Under the pieces are notes generated by a model. The model was given only the letters and a program-made list of their open reading frames with translations. It made no database searches and was not told the DNA's origin. 64,000 nucleotides of DNA from Streptomyces sp. Q6 (GTDB lineage: Bacteria > Actinomycetota > Actinomycetes > Streptomycetales > Streptomycetaceae): assembly GCF_036967205.1 (NCBI RefSeq), contig NZ_CP146022.1:2790001-2854000 (forward strand), written 5' to 3'. The position numbers were made by a program, and so were the translations under genes. Below, in pieces: positions 44,953 to 53,818 of this stretch (positions within the stretch are counted from its first letter, which is position 1; each line of letters opens with the position of its first letter).

Positions 44953-45306
44953 TTAACCGGGAGGCCACTGGAGGCCGCGGCCGCCCAGGACGTGGGCGTG
45001 TGCGTGGAAGACGGTCTGGCCGGCGCCGCTGCCGGTGTTGAACACGATCCGGTAGCTGTCCAGCGCCTCCTCCTTGGCGACCTCGCCGGCCTCGCGCAGC
45101 ACGTCGGCGGCGATCTCCGGTTCGGCGGCGGCCAGGGCGGCGGCGTCGGCGTGGTGGACGCGCGGGATGACCAGGACGTGGGTCGGCGCCTGCGGGTTGA
45201 TGTCCCGGAACGCGACGGTGGTCTTGGTCTCCCGGACGATCGTCGCGGGCACGTCCCCGGCGACGATCTTGCAGAACAGGCAGTCGGCCTGGGGTTCTCC
45301 GGGCAC
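44953..45306 (-). CDS. HIT-family (histidine triad) nucleotide hydrolase
   Basis: Hydrolyses adenosine phosphoramidates or similar AMP-linked compounds. The 117-residue protein has DCLFCKIVAGDVPATIV, VLVIPRVHHADAA and the triad HAHAHVLGG (H-x-H-x-H) near the C-terminus, the HinT arrangement. GTG 45306 has GGAG 7 nt upstream. Two N-terminal Cys (CLFC) could bind zinc with the triad, as in some relatives. It sits 12 bp before rnz. Confidence 0.93.
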   Translation of the reverse strand: MPGEPQADCLFCKIVAGDVPATIVRETKTTVAFRDINPQAPTHVLVIPRVHHADAAALAAAEPEIAADVLREAGEVAKEEALDSYRIVFNTGSGAGQTVFHAHAHVLGGRGLQWPPG

Positions 45307-45383
45307 GTTCGGCTCCTTCGCGCGGGGCGTCTCGGGTACGGCGGCATCGTATCGATCTGCCGGACGGGAGTGTTCACGGGCTC

Positions 45384-46250
45384 TCAGCGGCCGACGGCGG
45401 CCTCCCGCGCGACGCGGGACAGCTTCTCGGGGTTGCGGACGGCGTAGATGCCGCTGATGAGGCCGTCGTCGATCCGCACGGCCAGCACGCTGTCGACCTC
45501 GCCCGCGATCCGTACGAACACCGCGGGATGGCCGTTGACCTGCGCGGGCCTGAGCTCCGCGAGCCCGGAGATGCGGGCGAGGACCTCGACCACGCGCCGG
45601 GCGCCGACGATGGGCGTGACAGCGGCCTGGACGACGCCGCCGCCGTCGGTGAGCAGCACGACGTCCGGGGCGATCATGTCGAGCAGCCCTTGCAGATCGC
45701 CGGTCTCGACCGCCCGCCGGAACGCCTCCAGGGCGCCCTTGCTCTCGGCCGGGGTCACGGTGCCGCGCGGGCGGCGGGCCGCGACGTGGTTGCGCGCGCG
45801 GTGGGCGATCTGCCGGACGGCGGCCGGGGTCTTGTCGACGGCGGCCGCGATCTCGTCGTAGTCCAGGCCGAAGACCTCGCGCAGCACGAACACCGCCCGC
45901 TCGGTGGGTCCGAGCGTCTCCAGGACCAGCAGCATCGCCATGGAGACGCTGTCGGCGAGCTCGACGTCCTCGGCCACGTCGGGCGCGGTGAGCAGTGGCT
46001 CGGGCAGCCACGGTCCGACGTAGGACTCCTTGCGGCGGCGCAGCGTCCGCAGCCGGGTCAGCGCCTGCCGGGTGGTGATCCGCACCAGGAACGCGCGCGG
46101 ATCGCGCACCTCCTCGAAGTCCACTCCCGTCCAGCGCAGCCAGACCTCCTGGAGCACGTCCTCGGCGTCGGCGGCCGAGCCGAGCATCTCGTAGGCGACC
46201 GTGAACAACAGCTTGCGGTGGGCGACGAACGCCTCGGTGGCAGAGTCCAT
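45384..46250 (-). CDS. ECF41-type RNA polymerase sigma factor (SigJ-like)
   Basis: Alternative sigma factor of the extracytoplasmic-function group with a built-in regulatory tail. The 288-residue protein has sigma region 2 (HRKLLFTVAYEMLGSAADAEDVLQEVWLRW) and region 4 (LGPTERAVFVLREVFGLDYDEIA, TPAAVRQIAHRAR). A C-terminal SnoaL-like domain of about 110 residues follows. The hallmarks WLPEPLL, DGGGVVQAA and NPEKLSR of ECF41 are all present. The gene usually found beside ECF41 factors (carboxymuconolactone decarboxylase, oxidoreductase or epimerase) is not adjacent here. ATG 46250. Confidence 0.92.
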   Translation of the reverse strand: MDSATEAFVAHRKLLFTVAYEMLGSAADAEDVLQEVWLRWTGVDFEEVRDPRAFLVRITTRQALTRLRTLRRRKESYVGPWLPEPLLTAPDVAEDVELADSVSMAMLLVLETLGPTERAVFVLREVFGLDYDEIAAAVDKTPAAVRQIAHRARNHVAARRPRGTVTPAESKGALEAFRRAVETGDLQGLLDMIAPDVVLLTDGGGVVQAAVTPIVGARRVVEVLARISGLAELRPAQVNGHPAVFVRIAGEVDSVLAVRIDDGLISGIYAVRNPEKLSRVAREAAVGR

Positions 46251-46303
46251 ACGCACAAGACGCCGACGCCCCCGGTTCTGTGACACCGCGTCCCCGGAAC
46301 CGG

Positions 46304-49300
46304 TCACAGCGCCGTGGGCGCGGTCTTCGCCGGGTTCTCCGCCAGGGCCGCCAGCGCGATCCTGACCGCCTCGTCCAGCTGCGGGTCCCGCCCGGCCACC
46401 GCGTCCTGCGGTGTGGCCACCACCTCCACGTCCGGGTCCACCCCGTGGTTCTCCAGGCCCCACCCGTACCCCTCCATCCAGGTGGCGTACTTGGGCTGGG
46501 TCACCAGCGTCCCGTCCACGAGCCGGTAGCGGCTGTCGATCCCGATGACGCCGCCCCAGGTCCGTACGCCGACCACGGGCCCGATGCCGAGTGCCTTGAT
46601 CGCCGCGTTGACGATGTCGCCGTCGGACCCGGAGAACTCGTTGGCGACGGCGACCACCGGACCGCGCGGCGCGTCCATCGGGTACGAGAACGGGCGGCTG
46701 CCGCGTGGCAGGTCCCAGCCCACGACACGGCGCGCCAGCTTCTCCACGACGAGCTGCGACGTGTGGCCGCCGCGGTTCTCCCGTACGTCGACGATCAGTC
46801 CGTCCCGCGCGACCTCCACGCTCAGATCGCGGTGGATCTGCGCCCACCCGGGCGCCTGCATGTCCGGTACGTGCAGATAGCCGAGCCGCCCGCCGGACCG
46901 CTCGTGGACGTACGCCCGCCGGTCGGCGACCCACGCGTGGTAGCGCAGCGGCTCCTCGTCGTCGACCGGCACCACGACGACGTGCCGCGGATCGCCGCCG
47001 CCGGCCGGTGACACGGTCAGCTCGACCGGTTTGCCGGCGGTGCCGACGAGCAGCGGCGCGGGCCCGGCCACCGGGTCGACGGGCCGCCCGCCCACCGCCA
47101 CGATCGTGTCTCCGGCGCGCACGGCGACGCCCGGCGCGGCCAGCGGCGATCTGGCCCGCGGGTCGGACGTCTCGGAGGGCAGCACCCGGTCGATCCGCCA
47201 ACTCTCGTCCTCCTGACGGGAGATGTCGGCCCCGAGCAGCCCCTGGCGGCGGGCGGCGGAGTTCCCCGAGCCGCGCGGCACGACGTAGGCGTGCGAGGTG
47301 CCCAGTTCGCCCTGCACCTCCCAGAGGAGGTCCACGAGGTCGTCGTGCGTGGCGACCCGGTCGAGGACGGGACGGTAGCGGTCGAGGACGCCGTCCCAGT
47401 CGACGCCGTTCATGTCCGCGCGCCAGAAGTTGTCGCGCATCAGGCGGCCCGTCTCCTCGTACATCTGCCGCCACTCCGCGGCCGGGTCGACGCTCTGGCT
47501 GATCCGGCCGAGGTCGACGGTGATGTTGGTGTCGGAGTCGTCGTCGTGCGCGGGGCGCCGGTCGCTGGGCACGACCTTCAGGACCTCGCCCGTCCACAGC
47601 AGGACGCGCTTGCCGTCGCCGGTGACCTCGAAGTGGTCGGCGTCGGAGCCGAGTTCCTCGATGCGCCGCTGGGCCAGGTCGTAGCGTTCGAGCCGGGTCT
47701 TCGGCTCGGGGTCCGTGAGTCCGGCCCGGGAGTCGCCGAGGACGCCGCGCACCGGGTGCCGCAGCCACAGCACGCCGTCCTTGGCGGTACGCAGCGTCGA
47801 GTAGCGGGCGGCCTCGACGGGGAACGCCACGATGCGGTCGCCGAGCCCTTCCAGGTCGACGCGGGTGACGGGCGCGCCCTCGCTGTCGGGCGTCTCCGCC
47901 CCGGGCGCGTCCGGGGCGTCGAACGGGCGGCCGTGCCGCTGCGGCCCGAACGGCGACGGGGTCGTCGCGGCCAGCGTGATCAGATACGGCCGCGCCCCGC
48001 TCACGAAGGCCAGGTCGAAGGCGTGCTCGTCGTAGACCGGGTCGAAGGAGCGCGCCGACAGGAAGGCCAGGTGCTTGCCGTCGAGGGTGAACGCGGGCGC
48101 GTAGTCCCGAAACCGCAGCGGGGTCGCCTCGGTGACGGCGAGGTCGGAGGCGTTGGCGAGCTTCAGTTGGCGCAGCCCGTGCGGTCCGGGGTGCGACCAG
48201 GCGAGCCAGCCGGAGTCCGGCGAGAACACGAGACCCGTCGCGTGCCCGTCCTCGCTGCGGTCCACGGCCCGTACGTCCCCGCTCTCCCGCTCGACCAGGA
48301 GGATCCGCCCGTCGTGCGCGGCGACGGCGACCCGGCCGCCGTCCGGGGCGACGGCCAGCCCGAGGATCCGGCCGAACCGTCCGGCGCCGAGCCGGCGCGG
48401 GGTGGCGCCGGCGGCGGCGCCGGTGGCGGGCGCGAACTCCAGCGCGTCGTCGCCCTCGGCGTCGGTCACCCACACCACGTGTTCCTCGCCGTCGACGCGG
48501 AAGGTGTGCGGGAGCCGGGCGCGGACGCCCTGTTCGGCGGCGAGGGCGCGGGCGGGCCCGGAGCGGTGCGTCACCCAGTGCACGGCGCCGCGCACGGCGA
48601 CGGCGCTGCCGCGTCCGGTGTGGTCGGGCGACGCGGCCCCGAACCAGCGGGCGGCGTCCACCGGGCGCGGCTGGAGATCGGCCCGCTGTCCGCCGAGCCG
48701 CACGTCGATCCGCCGCGGCTGCGCGTCCTCGCCCAGGGCGTCGACGACCCACAGTTCACCGGCGCTCGCGTACACGACCCGGTCGCCGTCGGTGGCGGCC
48801 TGCCGGGCGTAGAACCCGTCAAGGGCCGAGTGCCTGCGCAGCTGCGACCCGTCGGGCAGGGACGAGTAGAGCGCCCCGACGCCCTCGTGGTCGGAGAGGA
48901 ACGCGACGCGCTCGCCCACCCACATCGGGCACTCGATGTTCCCGTCGAGGTCCGCGTGCAGCCGTACGAAGTCGCCGCCGCCCTCCGGGTCGATCCACAG
49001 CTTGCCCGCGGTGCCGCCCCGGTACCGCTTCCACCAGGCGGCCTCGCGGCCCATCGGCGCGGACAGCAGCAGCACCTGGGACTCGGGGCCGTACGCAACG
49101 CCGCCCACGGGCCCGTACGGCAGTGTCTCGGCGGGTCCGCCGTCCAGCGGCACCGCCCGCGCCCAGCTGCGGCGCGAGGAGGCCTGCCCGTGCGCGCTGA
49201 CGGCGAGGACCCGCCCGTCGGGCGTCCAGCCGCGCACGGCGGTGGTCCAACTCCCCCAGTACGTCAGGCGCTTGGCGAAGCCGCCGTCGACCGGGGCGAC

Positions 49301-49510
49301 GTACACCTCGGGGGCGCCGTCGCGCCGCGACGTCCAGGCGACGGTGGCGCCGTCGGGTGCGATCCGAGGATGGCTCACGGGCAGGTTGTCGGCGCTGACC
49401 CGCCAGGCACGGCCGCCGTCGAGGGGTGCGGCCCACACGTCGTCCTCGGCGGTGAAGACCACCGACTCGCCGTGCGGATGCGGGAATCGGAGGTACGCAG
49501 GAGTCGTCAC
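46304..49510 (-). CDS. Tricorn-type protease
   Basis: Large cytosolic peptidase that degrades oligopeptides released by the proteasome or other proteases. The 1068-residue protein has beta-propeller repeats in residues 1-650 (SHPRIAPDGATVAWTSRRDGAPEVYVAPVDGG, GLVFSPDSGWLAWSHPG), an insertion, a PDZ-like domain (GVAVRAGDTIVAVGGRPVD) and the S41 catalytic core. Candidate catalytic residues are His in GTSHAYVVP, Ser in FSGSDGDIVN and the Glu in WMEGYGWGLE. GTG 49510 is used, with GTG 49519 as an alternative. Secretion signals are absent. Confidence 0.92.
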   Translation of the reverse strand: MTTPAYLRFPHPHGESVVFTAEDDVWAAPLDGGRAWRVSADNLPVSHPRIAPDGATVAWTSRRDGAPEVYVAPVDGGFAKRLTYWGSWTTAVRGWTPDGRVLAVSAHGQASSRRSWARAVPLDGGPAETLPYGPVGGVAYGPESQVLLLSAPMGREAAWWKRYRGGTAGKLWIDPEGGGDFVRLHADLDGNIECPMWVGERVAFLSDHEGVGALYSSLPDGSQLRRHSALDGFYARQAATDGDRVVYASAGELWVVDALGEDAQPRRIDVRLGGQRADLQPRPVDAARWFGAASPDHTGRGSAVAVRGAVHWVTHRSGPARALAAEQGVRARLPHTFRVDGEEHVVWVTDAEGDDALEFAPATGAAAGATPRRLGAGRFGRILGLAVAPDGGRVAVAAHDGRILLVERESGDVRAVDRSEDGHATGLVFSPDSGWLAWSHPGPHGLRQLKLANASDLAVTEATPLRFRDYAPAFTLDGKHLAFLSARSFDPVYDEHAFDLAFVSGARPYLITLAATTPSPFGPQRHGRPFDAPDAPGAETPDSEGAPVTRVDLEGLGDRIVAFPVEAARYSTLRTAKDGVLWLRHPVRGVLGDSRAGLTDPEPKTRLERYDLAQRRIEELGSDADHFEVTGDGKRVLLWTGEVLKVVPSDRRPAHDDDSDTNITVDLGRISQSVDPAAEWRQMYEETGRLMRDNFWRADMNGVDWDGVLDRYRPVLDRVATHDDLVDLLWEVQGELGTSHAYVVPRGSGNSAARRQGLLGADISRQEDESWRIDRVLPSETSDPRARSPLAAPGVAVRAGDTIVAVGGRPVDPVAGPAPLLVGTAGKPVELTVSPAGGGDPRHVVVVPVDDEEPLRYHAWVADRRAYVHERSGGRLGYLHVPDMQAPGWAQIHRDLSVEVARDGLIVDVRENRGGHTSQLVVEKLARRVVGWDLPRGSRPFSYPMDAPRGPVVAVANEFSGSDGDIVNAAIKALGIGPVVGVRTWGGVIGIDSRYRLVDGTLVTQPKYATWMEGYGWGLENHGVDPDVEVVATPQDAVAGRDPQLDEAVRIALAALAENPAKTAPTAL

Positions 49511-49571
49511 CCCGCCCACCCTAAATTTGCGTCACGTCCGCCGTCACCCGGTCTGATCACTTTCGTACGGC

Positions 49572-50159
49572 TCATTTGCCCTGGAAGCAGGAGCACGTCG
49601 GATCGGGCGGGTACACGGTGACGGTCTGGGTGACGGTGCGCGTGGTCCCGGGCTGCGGCTCGTGCCGGGTGGGCTGGTCGTCGTGCGAGGGCGGCGGGTT
49701 CTGCGGCGGGTGCGAAGTCGAGCCGGACTCCGCGCAGTTGCCGAGGACGGCGAGGTGGAACCAGACCTTGCCCTCGACGCGCCCGATGAAGTCGCCGCGC
49801 ACACAGTGGCCGGAGACGACGCCGTGCGCCCATCCCTTGATCCGGATGTCCTCGCCCTTGTCCGTCTTGCCCCGGCAGTCCACCTCGACCTCGCTCGGTG
49901 TCGAACTGCTGGGCGTGGAGCGGCCGTTGTACGACGCGGTGCAGCTGATCCACGCCACGGGGGCGTGCTGCCGCTCCAGCTCCTGCGTGGCTTCCTGGTC
50001 GGTGGTGGCCGCCACCGTGGACGGGTTCAGGTCTCCGCCGATCGGTTCGCAGGCGACGCCTCCGGCGACGGCGGCGGCGATCAGCGCGCCGGTCGCAAGG
50101 AGACGCCGGTGCCGCAAACGGGATCCAATACGCCTCAAAGCCCCCATGGGCGGCAGCAT
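49572..50159 (-). CDS. Probable secreted or lipid-anchored hypothetical protein
   Basis: Unrecognised 195-residue protein. After a basic start there is a hydrophobic signal segment (LLATGALIAAAVAGGVAC); the Cys could be lipidated, although the -3 residue is not the ideal Leu. The mature part has SCTASYNGRST, VEVDCRGKTDKGEDIRIKGW and HCVRGDFIGRVEGKVWFHL, with paired Cys. A Pro/His/Thr-rich linker leads to the closing CSCF. The body resembles the DUF4333 type of secreted domain (inference, not secure). ATG 50159 is chosen; ATG 50147 is also possible. Confidence 0.6.
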   Translation of the reverse strand: MLPPMGALRRIGSRLRHRRLLATGALIAAAVAGGVACEPIGGDLNPSTVAATTDQEATQELERQHAPVAWISCTASYNGRSTPSSSTPSEVEVDCRGKTDKGEDIRIKGWAHGVVSGHCVRGDFIGRVEGKVWFHLAVLGNCAESGSTSHPPQNPPPSHDDQPTRHEPQPGTTRTVTQTVTVYPPDPTCSCFQGK

Positions 50160-50216
50160 GACAGCCCCGCCACCCGGGCGGTAGAGCACTTGCGGCCACA
50201 GCGGGCCCGCCGGCGG

Positions 50217-50609
50217 TCAGCCGCGCAGCAGCAGCCACTCCTGGAGCTCGACGAGATTGCCCTCGGGATCCTTGAGGTGGGCGACGCGCATCCGCTCCGT
50301 GAACGGCACGGGCCCGTGCACGAGGACGCCGCCGCGCTCGGTGACCTGGGCGCAGTAGGTGTCCAGATCGTCGACGCGCAGCACCACGAGCGAGCGGTGG
50401 CCGGTGGCGGGCTCCCCCACCTCGCCCAGGATCTCGGCCATCATGGCCCGGTCCTGGAGGGCGATCCCGGCGGATCCGCCGGGTGGCGAGAACTTCTCGT
50501 ACGGCCCGCGCTCCGCACCGGACTGCGGTTTGAGCCCGAGCACATCCGCGTAGAACCGGTAGCAGGCACCGAAGTCACTGACGAGCAGCCTCACCTGGGC
50601 GAGTTCCAT
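50217..50609 (-). CDS. VOC (glyoxalase-fold) protein
   Basis: A 130-residue protein with one VOC module pair: VRLLVSDFGACYRFYADVLGL, VVLRVDDLDTYCAQVTERGG and HLKDPEGNLVELQEW, the last with the conserved metal-binding Glu. The His/Glu/Gln ligands typical of glyoxalase I-like enzymes are partly present, but the substrate is not predictable. ATG 50609. It lies between the secreted protein gene and rsmE on the same strand. Confidence 0.85.
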   Translation of the reverse strand: MELAQVRLLVSDFGACYRFYADVLGLKPQSGAERGPYEKFSPPGGSAGIALQDRAMMAEILGEVGEPATGHRSLVVLRVDDLDTYCAQVTERGGVLVHGPVPFTERMRVAHLKDPEGNLVELQEWLLLRG

Positions 50610-50695
50610 GGCCCCAGTTTACGGCCGCACCCGGCGACACCACCGTGTGAACCACAGTGCGTGGTCACGCCGTTACGCGTCCCACCGGCCGCCGC

Positions 50696-51442
50696 TCAGC
50701 CCCAGCGTCCCGTGCGTCCCAGCAGCAGCGCCACCGCCGCCGTTCCCGCGGTGGACGTGCGCAGCACGCTGCGGCCGAGCCGGAACGGCAGCGCTCCGGC
50801 CTCCTCGAACACGGCGAGCTCCTCCGGCGACACCCCGCCCTCGGGCCCGACGACGAGTACGATCTCGCCGCTCGTGGGCAGTTCGGCCGAGGCGAGGGCG
50901 CCGCTGGGAGCGTCCCGGTCCTCGTGCAGCACGGCCGCGAAGTCGGCGGCCGCGAGCAGCTTGGCGACCTCCTTCGTCGACGCGGCGTCCGCCACCACGG
51001 GGAACCGCACGCGCCGCGACTGCTTCCCGGCCTCCCGCGCGGTGGCCCGCCACTTCCCGAGCGCCTTGAGCCCGCGCTCACCCCGCCACTGCGTGATGCA
51101 GCGGGACGCGGCCCACGGCACGATCGCGTCGACGCCGGTCTCGGTCATCGTCTCGACGGCGAGCTCACCCCGGTCGCCCTTGGGCAGCGCCTGGACGACG
51201 GTGATCCGCGGCTGCTCCTCGTCCTCGACCCGCGCCGGGCCGACGTCGAGGAGCAGCCGGTCCTTGCCCTCGCTCCCGGTGACGACACCGTCGCACCACG
51301 CCCCGAGCCCATCGGTGAGGACCACGGCCTCGCCCGCCCGCAGCCGCTTCACGGAGACGGCGTGACGTCCCTCGGGCCCGTCGAGCACATACGCACCGTC
51401 GCCGGGGACCGCGCCCTCGACGACGAACACCGGCGCCGTCAC
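50696..51442 (-). CDS. rsmE: 16S rRNA m3U1498 methyltransferase
   Basis: Methylates U1498 of 16S rRNA with S-adenosylmethionine. The 248-residue SPOUT enzyme has an N-terminal PUA-like domain (GAVPGDGAYVLDGPEGRHAVSVKRLRAGEAV). The trefoil-knot domain follows with ITVVQALPKGDRGELAVETMTETGVD, the SAM-binding knot VVGPEGGVSPEELAVFEEAG and LGRSVLRTSTAGTAA. GTG 51442 overlaps the stop of the upstream nitronate monooxygenase-like gene in GTGA, so the two are coupled. It belongs to the conserved dnaJ-rsmE block. Confidence 0.95.
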   Translation of the reverse strand: MTAPVFVVEGAVPGDGAYVLDGPEGRHAVSVKRLRAGEAVVLTDGLGAWCDGVVTGSEGKDRLLLDVGPARVEDEEQPRITVVQALPKGDRGELAVETMTETGVDAIVPWAASRCITQWRGERGLKALGKWRATAREAGKQSRRVRFPVVADAASTKEVAKLLAAADFAAVLHEDRDAPSGALASAELPTSGEIVLVVGPEGGVSPEELAVFEEAGALPFRLGRSVLRTSTAGTAAVALLLGRTGRWG

Positions 51443-52512
51443 TCGGCACCCCGCTGCCCCAACGCGGCCTTGGCGGCGTCGAGTTCGGCGGCGAGGACCT
51501 CCACGAGCTGCCCGGCGGGCAGCTCCCGCGCGAACCGGTGCCCCTGCCCCGCCCACAGCGCCATGCCCTGCGGGTCACCGGCCTTGGCGGCGGCCTTGCG
51601 CAGCGGTGACGTCATGTGGTGGATCTGCGGGTACGCGGCGGGCGCGTACGGTCCGTGCTCGCGCAGGAACCGGTTGACGAGCCCGCGCGCGGGCCGCCCG
51701 GAGAACGCCCGGGTCAGTTCGGTCCTGGTGAACAGCGGATCGGTCATGGCCCGCTTGTGCAGCGTGGGCGCCCCGGACTCCGGGGTGACCAGGAACGCGG
51801 TGCCGAGCTGCGCGAGATCGGCGCCGGCGGCGAGCACCGCGGCGATCTGCGAGCCCCGCATGATGCCGCCGGCGGCGATGATCGGCAGCTGTACGGCCTC
51901 CCGCACCTGGCCGACCAGCGACAGCAGTCCGACGCCGCTGCCGTCGGCCTCGGGGTTGTCGCGGTGGGTGCCCTGGTGGCCGCCGGCCTCGATGCCCTGG
52001 ACGCACACGGCGTCGGCGCCCACGTGCTGCGCGGCCCGCGCCTCGTCGACCGTCGTGACGGTGACGGCGCTGCGGGTGCCGACGCGTTGCAGCGCCTGCA
52101 CGACCTCGCGGGTGGGGCAGCCGAACGTGAAGGTGACCAGCGGCACCGGGTCGTCGAGCAGGATGGCCAGCTTGGCGTCGTAGCCGTCGTCGCGGCCGCT
52201 GTCGGGGTCGCCGAGCGCGGTCTGGTACCAGGTGGCCTCACCGGCGAGCTGGTGGCGGTAGACGTCGACGGCGGCCGGATCGGCACAGTCGGGCTGCGGC
52301 ATGAAGAGGTTGACGCCGAAGGGACGGTTCGTCAGCCCCCGCACCTGTTTGATCTCCTGGTACATGCCGTCGGCCGTCTTGTACCCGGCGGCGAGGAACC
52401 CGAGCCCGCCCGCCTCGCCGACGGCGGCCACGAGCACGGGACAGGAGGCGCCGCCCGCCATGGGGGCCTGCACGATCGGATAGTGACAGAGATCGGTCAG
52501 TGCGGAGGACAT
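51439..52512 (-). CDS. Nitronate monooxygenase-like flavoprotein
   Basis: FMN enzyme of the 2-nitropropane dioxygenase family that oxidises nitronates such as propionate-3-nitronate. The 357-residue barrel has IVQAPMAGGASCPVLVAAV, FGVNLFMPQ, FTFGCP, the FMN-binding VCVQGIEAGGHQGTHRD with the catalytic His, and IIAAGGIMRGSQIAAVLAAGADLAQLGTAFL. ATG 52512 has CACGAT 6 nt upstream, predicting a leaderless mRNA, with an ATTCGG palindrome just beyond. It is inserted between dnaJ and rsmE, which are usually adjacent, and overlaps rsmE by 4 bp. Confidence 0.9.
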   Translation of the reverse strand: MSSALTDLCHYPIVQAPMAGGASCPVLVAAVGEAGGLGFLAAGYKTADGMYQEIKQVRGLTNRPFGVNLFMPQPDCADPAAVDVYRHQLAGEATWYQTALGDPDSGRDDGYDAKLAILLDDPVPLVTFTFGCPTREVVQALQRVGTRSAVTVTTVDEARAAQHVGADAVCVQGIEAGGHQGTHRDNPEADGSGVGLLSLVGQVREAVQLPIIAAGGIMRGSQIAAVLAAGADLAQLGTAFLVTPESGAPTLHKRAMTDPLFTRTELTRAFSGRPARGLVNRFLREHGPYAPAAYPQIHHMTSPLRKAAAKAGDPQGMALWAGQGHRFARELPAGQLVEVLAAELDAAKAALGQRGAE

Positions 52513-52533
52513 GACCGCATCGTGCCACGTCCC

Positions 52534-52549
52534 ATTCGGTCCGCCGAAT
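52534..52549. promoter_or_regulatory. Palindrome at the nitronate monooxygenase promoter
   Basis: ATTCGG-TCCG-CCGAAT, 6-bp arms and 4-bp centre, lies 10 bp upstream of the CACGAT -10 hexamer (52519-52524) and covers the -20 to -40 zone of the predicted promoter. It is a candidate repressor site. Confidence 0.5.
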
Positions 52550-52640
52550 CGGGCGTTCCGCCCTCGGCGGGCGCGAGCGACGAGGCCGGAGCCGCACCCG
52601 GCACCCCACGGGAACCGGTGGCGCCGCGGACGCGAAAGGG

Positions 52641-52671
52641 GCGGGGCCCGGGAAGAGATCCCGGGCCCCGC
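52641..52671. terminator. Terminator downstream of dnaJ
   Basis: GCGGGGCCCGGG (52641-52652) and CCCGGGCCCCGC (52660-52671) are exact complements around the loop AAGAGAT. The hairpin starts 10 nt after the dnaJ stop at 52682, so it ends the hrcA-dnaJ transcript. Confidence 0.85.
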
Positions 52672-52681
52672 TCCCACCGGC

Positions 52682-53818
52682 TCACCGCCCGTTGAACGCG
52701 TCCTTCAGCCGTGAGAACAGCCCCTGCTGTCCCGGCTGGAACTGCCCGGTGGGCCGCTCCTCGCCGCGCAGCTTGGCCAGCTCCCGCAGCAGCCGCTCCT
52801 GCTCGGGGTCGAGCTTCTGCGGCGTCATGACCTCGACGTGCACGATCAGGTCGCCTCGGCCGCCGCCCCGCAGATGTGTGACACCGCGCCCGTGCAGCGG
52901 AACCGACTGGCCGGACTGCGTGCCCGGCCGGATGTCGATCTCCTCCATGCCGTCGAGCGTCTCCAGCGGCACCTTCGTACCGAGAGCCGCCGCCGTCATC
53001 GGGATCGTCACCGTGCAGTGCAGATCGTCGCCGCGCCGCTGGAAGGTCGGGTGCGGCAGCTCGTGGATCTCCACGTACAGGTCACCGGCGGGGCCGCCGC
53101 CGGGGCCGACCTCGCCCTCGCCCGCGAGCTGGATCCGCGTGCCGTTGTCCACACCGGCCGGGATCTTCACGGTCAGCGTCCGCCGCGACCGGATGCGGCC
53201 GTCACCGGCGCACTCCGGGCAGGGCGTCGGCACGACGGTGCCGAACCCCTGGCACTGCGGACACGGCCGCGAGGTCATGACCTGGCCGAGGAAGGACCGC
53301 GTGACCTGCGAGACCTCACCGCGACCGCGACACATGTCACAGGTCTGCGCGGAGGTACCGGGGGCCGCGCCCTCGCCGCTGCAGGTCGTACAGACCACGG
53401 CGGTGTCGACCTGGATGTCCTTGGTGGTCCCGAAGGCGGCCTCGTCCAGCTCGATCTCGAGCCGGATCATGGCGTCCTGTCCGCGGCGCGTACGCGACCG
53501 GGGGCCGCGCTGCGACGCGGTCCCGAAGAACGCGTCCATGATGTCCGAGAAGTTCCCGAACCCACCGGCGCCGAAGCCTCCGGCACCGCCTCCGCCGGAC
53601 TGCGACAGGGGGTCGCCCCCGAGGTCGTAGACCTGCTTCTTCTGCGGGTCGGAGAGCACCTCGTAGGCGGCGTTGATCTCCTTGAACCGCTCCTGGGTCT
53701 TCGGATCCGGATTCACGTCCGGGTGCAGCTCGCGCGCGAGCCTCCGAAAAGCCTTCTTGATCTCGTCCTGGGAAGCGTCGCGGCGCACGCCGAGTACGGC
53801 GTAGTAGTCCGTGGCCAC
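52682..53818 (-). CDS. dnaJ: Chaperone protein DnaJ
   Basis: Co-chaperone that stimulates DnaK ATPase and delivers unfolded proteins. The 378-residue protein has the J domain (DYYAVLGVRRDASQDEIKKAFRRLARELHPD with HPD), a Gly/Phe linker, four CxxCxGxG zinc repeats (CTTCSGEG, CDMCRGRG, CPQCQGFG, CPECAGDG; about residues 145-210) and the substrate domain. It is the dnaJ2-type copy that accompanies hrcA; the dnaK-linked copy lies elsewhere. GTG 53818 follows the hrcA stop directly, with GGAG 6 nt upstream inside hrcA. Confidence 0.96.
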   Translation of the reverse strand: MATDYYAVLGVRRDASQDEIKKAFRRLARELHPDVNPDPKTQERFKEINAAYEVLSDPQKKQVYDLGGDPLSQSGGGGAGGFGAGGFGNFSDIMDAFFGTASQRGPRSRTRRGQDAMIRLEIELDEAAFGTTKDIQVDTAVVCTTCSGEGAAPGTSAQTCDMCRGRGEVSQVTRSFLGQVMTSRPCPQCQGFGTVVPTPCPECAGDGRIRSRRTLTVKIPAGVDNGTRIQLAGEGEVGPGGGPAGDLYVEIHELPHPTFQRRGDDLHCTVTIPMTAAALGTKVPLETLDGMEEIDIRPGTQSGQSVPLHGRGVTHLRGGGRGDLIVHVEVMTPQKLDPEQERLLRELAKLRGEERPTGQFQPGQQGLFSRLKDAFNGR

